A stretch of DNA of 27,492 nucleotides. It comes from a virus. Positions 25,473-27,492 of this stretch are shown here, piece after piece (position 1 is the first letter of the stretch; every line of letters begins with the position of its first letter). The notes beneath the pieces are model-generated. The model ran no database searches. It saw only the letters and a list, made by a program, of their open reading frames with translations, and was not told the origin of the DNA. The DNA is taken from the IMG/VR virus record IMGVR_UViG_3300021962_000520, positions 1-27,492 of that record; one strand, 5' to 3'. A program made the position numbers and the translations under genes.

Positions 25473-26048
25473 CTATTTAATTAAATAAGTTTTAAAATCA
25501 CTTGATGTTGGACTTTGATTTGGAAAGTAATATTTTTCTACTCTATTATTATACTTTATAATTTTATAAAAACCACTAGGTACTGTTGCTCCTGTGGATA
25601 ACTTAATTGAAGTTGTATTATAAACCATTCTAATTTCTACATTAACTGTTGTAGTAGCTGCTAAATCACGCTCATATGCTTCTAATAAACGCCATACACC
25701 ACGATTTAAACGTTCATGCTGTAGTACACAATTTGCATAAGTAAATGTTTTATATAACATTTCTTTTGTACAATTAAAGTCAGCTGCTGGGGCGCAATGC
25801 CCTTTGTCATAAATGTTATTGGTGTAATCGTTATTGTCTGAAGTAATTAATCCTGTTTGAGCATAAAAATCCATTCCAGTACGAGATGCTTTACCATTTG
25901 GACATTGTACAGTATAAGTAACCCATTTAGGTTGCTGTAACACTTCAGAATAAACTGCTGTAAAAATATCTGTTTTAAGATAAACCGAATCCCTTTGAGC
26001 AAATATAACTAAAGGTAACAAAAATAATATTAATAATAGCTTTTTCAT
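25473..26048 (-). CDS. Exported DNA/RNA non-specific endonuclease (NucA/Serratia type)
   Basis: 191 residues. A signal peptide (KKLLLILFLLPLVIFAQ) is followed by the beta-beta-alpha-Me nuclease core: IYDKGHCAPAADF corresponds to the family DRGH motif with Lys for Arg and His as general base, then TYANCVLQHERLNRGVWRLL supplies the downstream metal-binding Asn. These enzymes cut DNA and RNA without sequence preference. Export to the periplasm suggests degradation of host or competing phage DNA outside the cytoplasm, or nucleotide scavenging; which is unknown. It overlaps the DUF1643 gene by 4 nt. Confidence 0.85.
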   Translation of the reverse strand: MKKLLLILFLLPLVIFAQRDSVYLKTDIFTAVYSEVLQQPKWVTYTVQCPNGKASRTGMDFYAQTGLITSDNNDYTNNIYDKGHCAPAADFNCTKEMLYKTFTYANCVLQHERLNRGVWRLLEAYERDLAATTTVNVEIRMVYNTTSIKLSTGATVPSGFYKIIKYNNRVEKYYFPNQSPTSSDFKTYLIK

Positions 26049-26518
26049 ATATTATAAATATATTGTAATAAAGAATGTTTTGAACTACAGTAAAGTGGGT
26101 GTTTTGGTGATCCATCTTTATTTATTTTCAATGCTTTAGCTTTAGGAAACATATGCATTAACTGTTTATCTCTATTAGTTTCTTTCATAATTTTAAATGC
26201 ACCCCAAGCAAATACAACATCTTTACATTTATTACTAACTTCTAATAATGATATGTCATTTATATCATTGTTAGTTAAGTCAGTAAGTTGTTTAGGATCA
26301 GTTGATATAAATGGAAAACTATTCATCATATAAAATCCACCATATCCATTTGATTTAGCTATTTTACCTACATTACTCACTGTATGATCATCATTTATTT
26401 CATTAGCTGTAGATGGATTTAAACCAATAAACATTACTAATGGTAGAGTATCATCCCAAATTCTCCATAACTTATACCTATATTTTTGGCAAGGTGAAAA
26501 CTCTGCTCCTTTATTCAT
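26045..26518 (-). CDS. DUF1643-family protein
   Basis: 157 residues. It has the family pattern: CQKYRYKLWRIW, FIGLNPSTANEINDDHTVSN (DUF1643 signature), then YGGFYMMNSFPFISTDP and a C-terminal VVFAWGAFK and HPLYCSS. Phage and bacterial members are common; the biochemical function is not established. It lies between the thioesterase and nuclease genes with 4-nt overlaps on both sides, so it is co-translated in this run. Confidence 0.88.
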   Translation of the reverse strand: MNKGAEFSPCQKYRYKLWRIWDDTLPLVMFIGLNPSTANEINDDHTVSNVGKIAKSNGYGGFYMMNSFPFISTDPKQLTDLTNNDINDISLLEVSNKCKDVVFAWGAFKIMKETNRDKQLMHMFPKAKALKINKDGSPKHPLYCSSKHSLLQYIYNI

Positions 26519-26916
26519 AATTTAGATTCTGGGATTTTAAATGCGCGTTTTACTTGTTCTGAAATAGGAATTGGTACTCCTTCTTCATCTACTCTTACAA
26601 AAGTCATATTAGTTTCTAATAAAACAACTTCATCACCTCTAAATACATTATATGATCTTGCTTCTACTTTAAAGGTTGCTGATGTATTTCCTATTTTAAT
26701 TAATTCAGCATATATTTTTACTAGATTTCTTTCTTTAGCAGGTTTTTTAAATATACATTTATCTATTGCTATAGTAATCATATTTTGGGTTCGGCATTTT
26801 TCCATTGCATAAGCAACAACAATGGAATCTATCCAACTAAGTAATTTACCGCCAAATAGATTACCATTGAATCCTAAATCTGATTTTTTAATAGGATGTG
26901 TTGATAGTAATTCCAT
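26515..26916 (-). CDS. Acyl-CoA thioesterase, hot-dog fold (YciA/BACH-like)
   Basis: 133 residues, the usual length for a single hot-dog domain. The signature GFNGNLFGGKLLSWIDSIVV carries the N-x-x-G-x-x-F-G-G core and the catalytic-side Asp in WID; later strands are VKIYAELIKIGNTSATFKVE and VLLETNMTFVRVDE. It would hydrolyse acyl-CoA to free acid and CoA. A phage copy could alter host membrane lipid or acyl-CoA pools during infection. Its start shares one base with the queE stop (TAATG). Confidence 0.87.
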   Translation of the reverse strand: MELLSTHPIKKSDLGFNGNLFGGKLLSWIDSIVVAYAMEKCRTQNMITIAIDKCIFKKPAKERNLVKIYAELIKIGNTSATFKVEARSYNVFRGDEVVLLETNMTFVRVDEEGVPIPISEQVKRAFKIPESKL

Positions 26917-27492
26917 TACACCGCTCTCTTAGTATCATATGAAATAATGTGGTCACGTCCTGTCCAATTATATCCCATCTCAAATGCTTTTTCTAAGCTA
27001 ATAGGATATTGTTTAATCAATTCCTCTCTATTATCACCAGCAGGCATTAACCATGTTTTATTCTTAGGAATATTCATTTCAACTCTAAATGCTTCAATTT
27101 CTTGGATATTTTCTTCAGTACCATCATAAACTGGTTTGTAATGATAATCTGTATGGTAATCTAAAGTTTTACGAATTGCCTCTTTATTCAAACGAAGTTT
27201 ATTATGTTGATCAATCATTTTCTGATCCACGAGCTTACCCATTGGAGTGGTAACGTCAAGAGCAGGAACAGAATTACTAAACTTTGGAGATAAAGATACC
27301 AACCCAAATGGGTAATCGGTTTCAATAAAGTGGCTACCTTCTGTTTCAATGGTTATACATATACCACGTTCATGAGCAAAGTGAGTTAATTCATTACAAA
27401 GATCAGGTTGCATAGTAGGTGAACCTCCAGTTAACATCATTTCTTTAATTTCTGGATTTTCATCATAAATTTTAATAATGTCATTAAATGTA
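26916..27492 (-). CDS. queE: 7-carboxy-7-deazaguanine synthase QueE, C-terminal part (5' end outside window)
   Basis: 192 codons are visible and the frame remains open through the last base, so the N-terminus with the radical-SAM Cys cluster lies beyond 27492. Visible QueE features: MMLTGGSPTMQPDLC (SAM-binding GG-x-P motif), ICITIETEGSHF, and VSLSPKFSNS (family 'LSPK'). The Met at 27440 is internal and is not the start. QueE makes CDG from CPH4, the third step from GTP toward preQ0. With folE in the same window this indicates 7-deazaguanine synthesis. Confidence 0.9.
   Translation of the reverse strand, partial: TFNDIIKIYDENPEIKEMMLTGGSPTMQPDLCNELTHFAHERGICITIETEGSHFIETDYPFGLVSLSPKFSNSVPALDVTTPMGKLVDQKMIDQHNKLRLNKEAIRKTLDYHTDYHYKPVYDGTEENIQEIEAFRVEMNIPKNKTWLMPAGDNREELIKQYPISLEKAFEMGYNWTGRDHIISYDTKRAV

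Noticed and set aside
26051-26061. Class 2 box before the exported nuclease gene
   Set aside because: The same bases encode the last residues (YIYNI) of the DUF1643 protein, so the match may only reflect coding; it is not listed as a promoter.
1-27492. CRISPR arrays, insertion sequences, transposase or integrase genes, att sites
   Set aside because: No spaced direct repeats, transposase motifs or integrase genes were seen on either strand.

Overview
The window looks like a stretch of a large, AT-rich, T4-type tailed phage (myovirus-like) that infects a Bacteroidota (probably flavobacterial, aquatic) host. The T4 side is shown by a coherent replication set: family B DNA polymerase (gp43-like), sliding clamp (gp45-like), clamp-loader large subunit (gp44-like) and a probable clamp-loader small subunit (gp62-like). 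The Bacteroidota side is shown by a type IX secretion C-terminal sorting domain, GEVED and Bacteroidota-style dockerin modules, and promoters that resemble the host -33 TTTG / -7 TAnnTT consensus. Every supported gene and RNA reads on the minus strand, so the window is described from high to low coordinates when following transcription. No database search was possible; family names come from motifs and recalled family features.

Layout by coordinate. 1-3.6 kb: MazG/dNTP-hydrolase-like protein, clamp loader genes, small membrane/coiled-coil proteins and a tRNA with CAU anticodon. 3.7-4.7 kb: tRNA cluster (Arg-UCU, Glu-UUC, Gln-UUG, Ser-UGA, initiator-like Met-CAU, Thr-UGU) whose spacers are themselves highly structured and include two tRNA-like elements and a probable small RNA with its own terminator. 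4.7-8.0 kb: small lipoprotein, large membrane/coiled-coil protein, and a lysis block (holin-like proteins, GH19 endolysin). 8.0-14.3 kb: an envelope/surface cassette of signal-peptide proteins: GEVED+dockerin protein, probable outer-membrane barrel with Asn/Ser-rich linker, CsgG-like lipoprotein, a cohesin-dockerin-cohesin protein with a type IX sorting domain, and an HExxH protein. 14.4-17.4 kb: chaperones GroEL, GroES and Hsp20. 17.4-20.8 kb: clamp and DNA polymerase. 20.8-25.5 kb: fibre/structural proteins interleaved with a dCTP deaminase/dUTPase-family protein and GTP cyclohydrolase I. 25.5-27.5 kb: exported nuclease, DUF1643 protein, acyl-CoA thioesterase and the C-terminal part of QueE.

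Two promoter-like signals organise the region. Class 1 is a bipartite 31-nt element (TTTGG, then TTATATTA starting exactly 19 nt after the TTTGG) seen eight times upstream of replication, nucleotide, chaperone, lipoprotein/tRNA and small genes, often buried in the last codons of the preceding gene. Class 2 is an 11-nt ATATTTATAAT (variant ATATTTATTAC) box seen just upstream of lysis, envelope, fibre and hsp20 genes. I infer early/middle versus late expression. Three intrinsic terminators fit these units.

The most unusual biology is the 8-14 kb surface cassette, which pairs a CsgG-type outer-membrane secretion lipoprotein with cohesin/dockerin modules and a host type IX sorting signal, and the tRNA cluster with its non-canonical structured RNAs.
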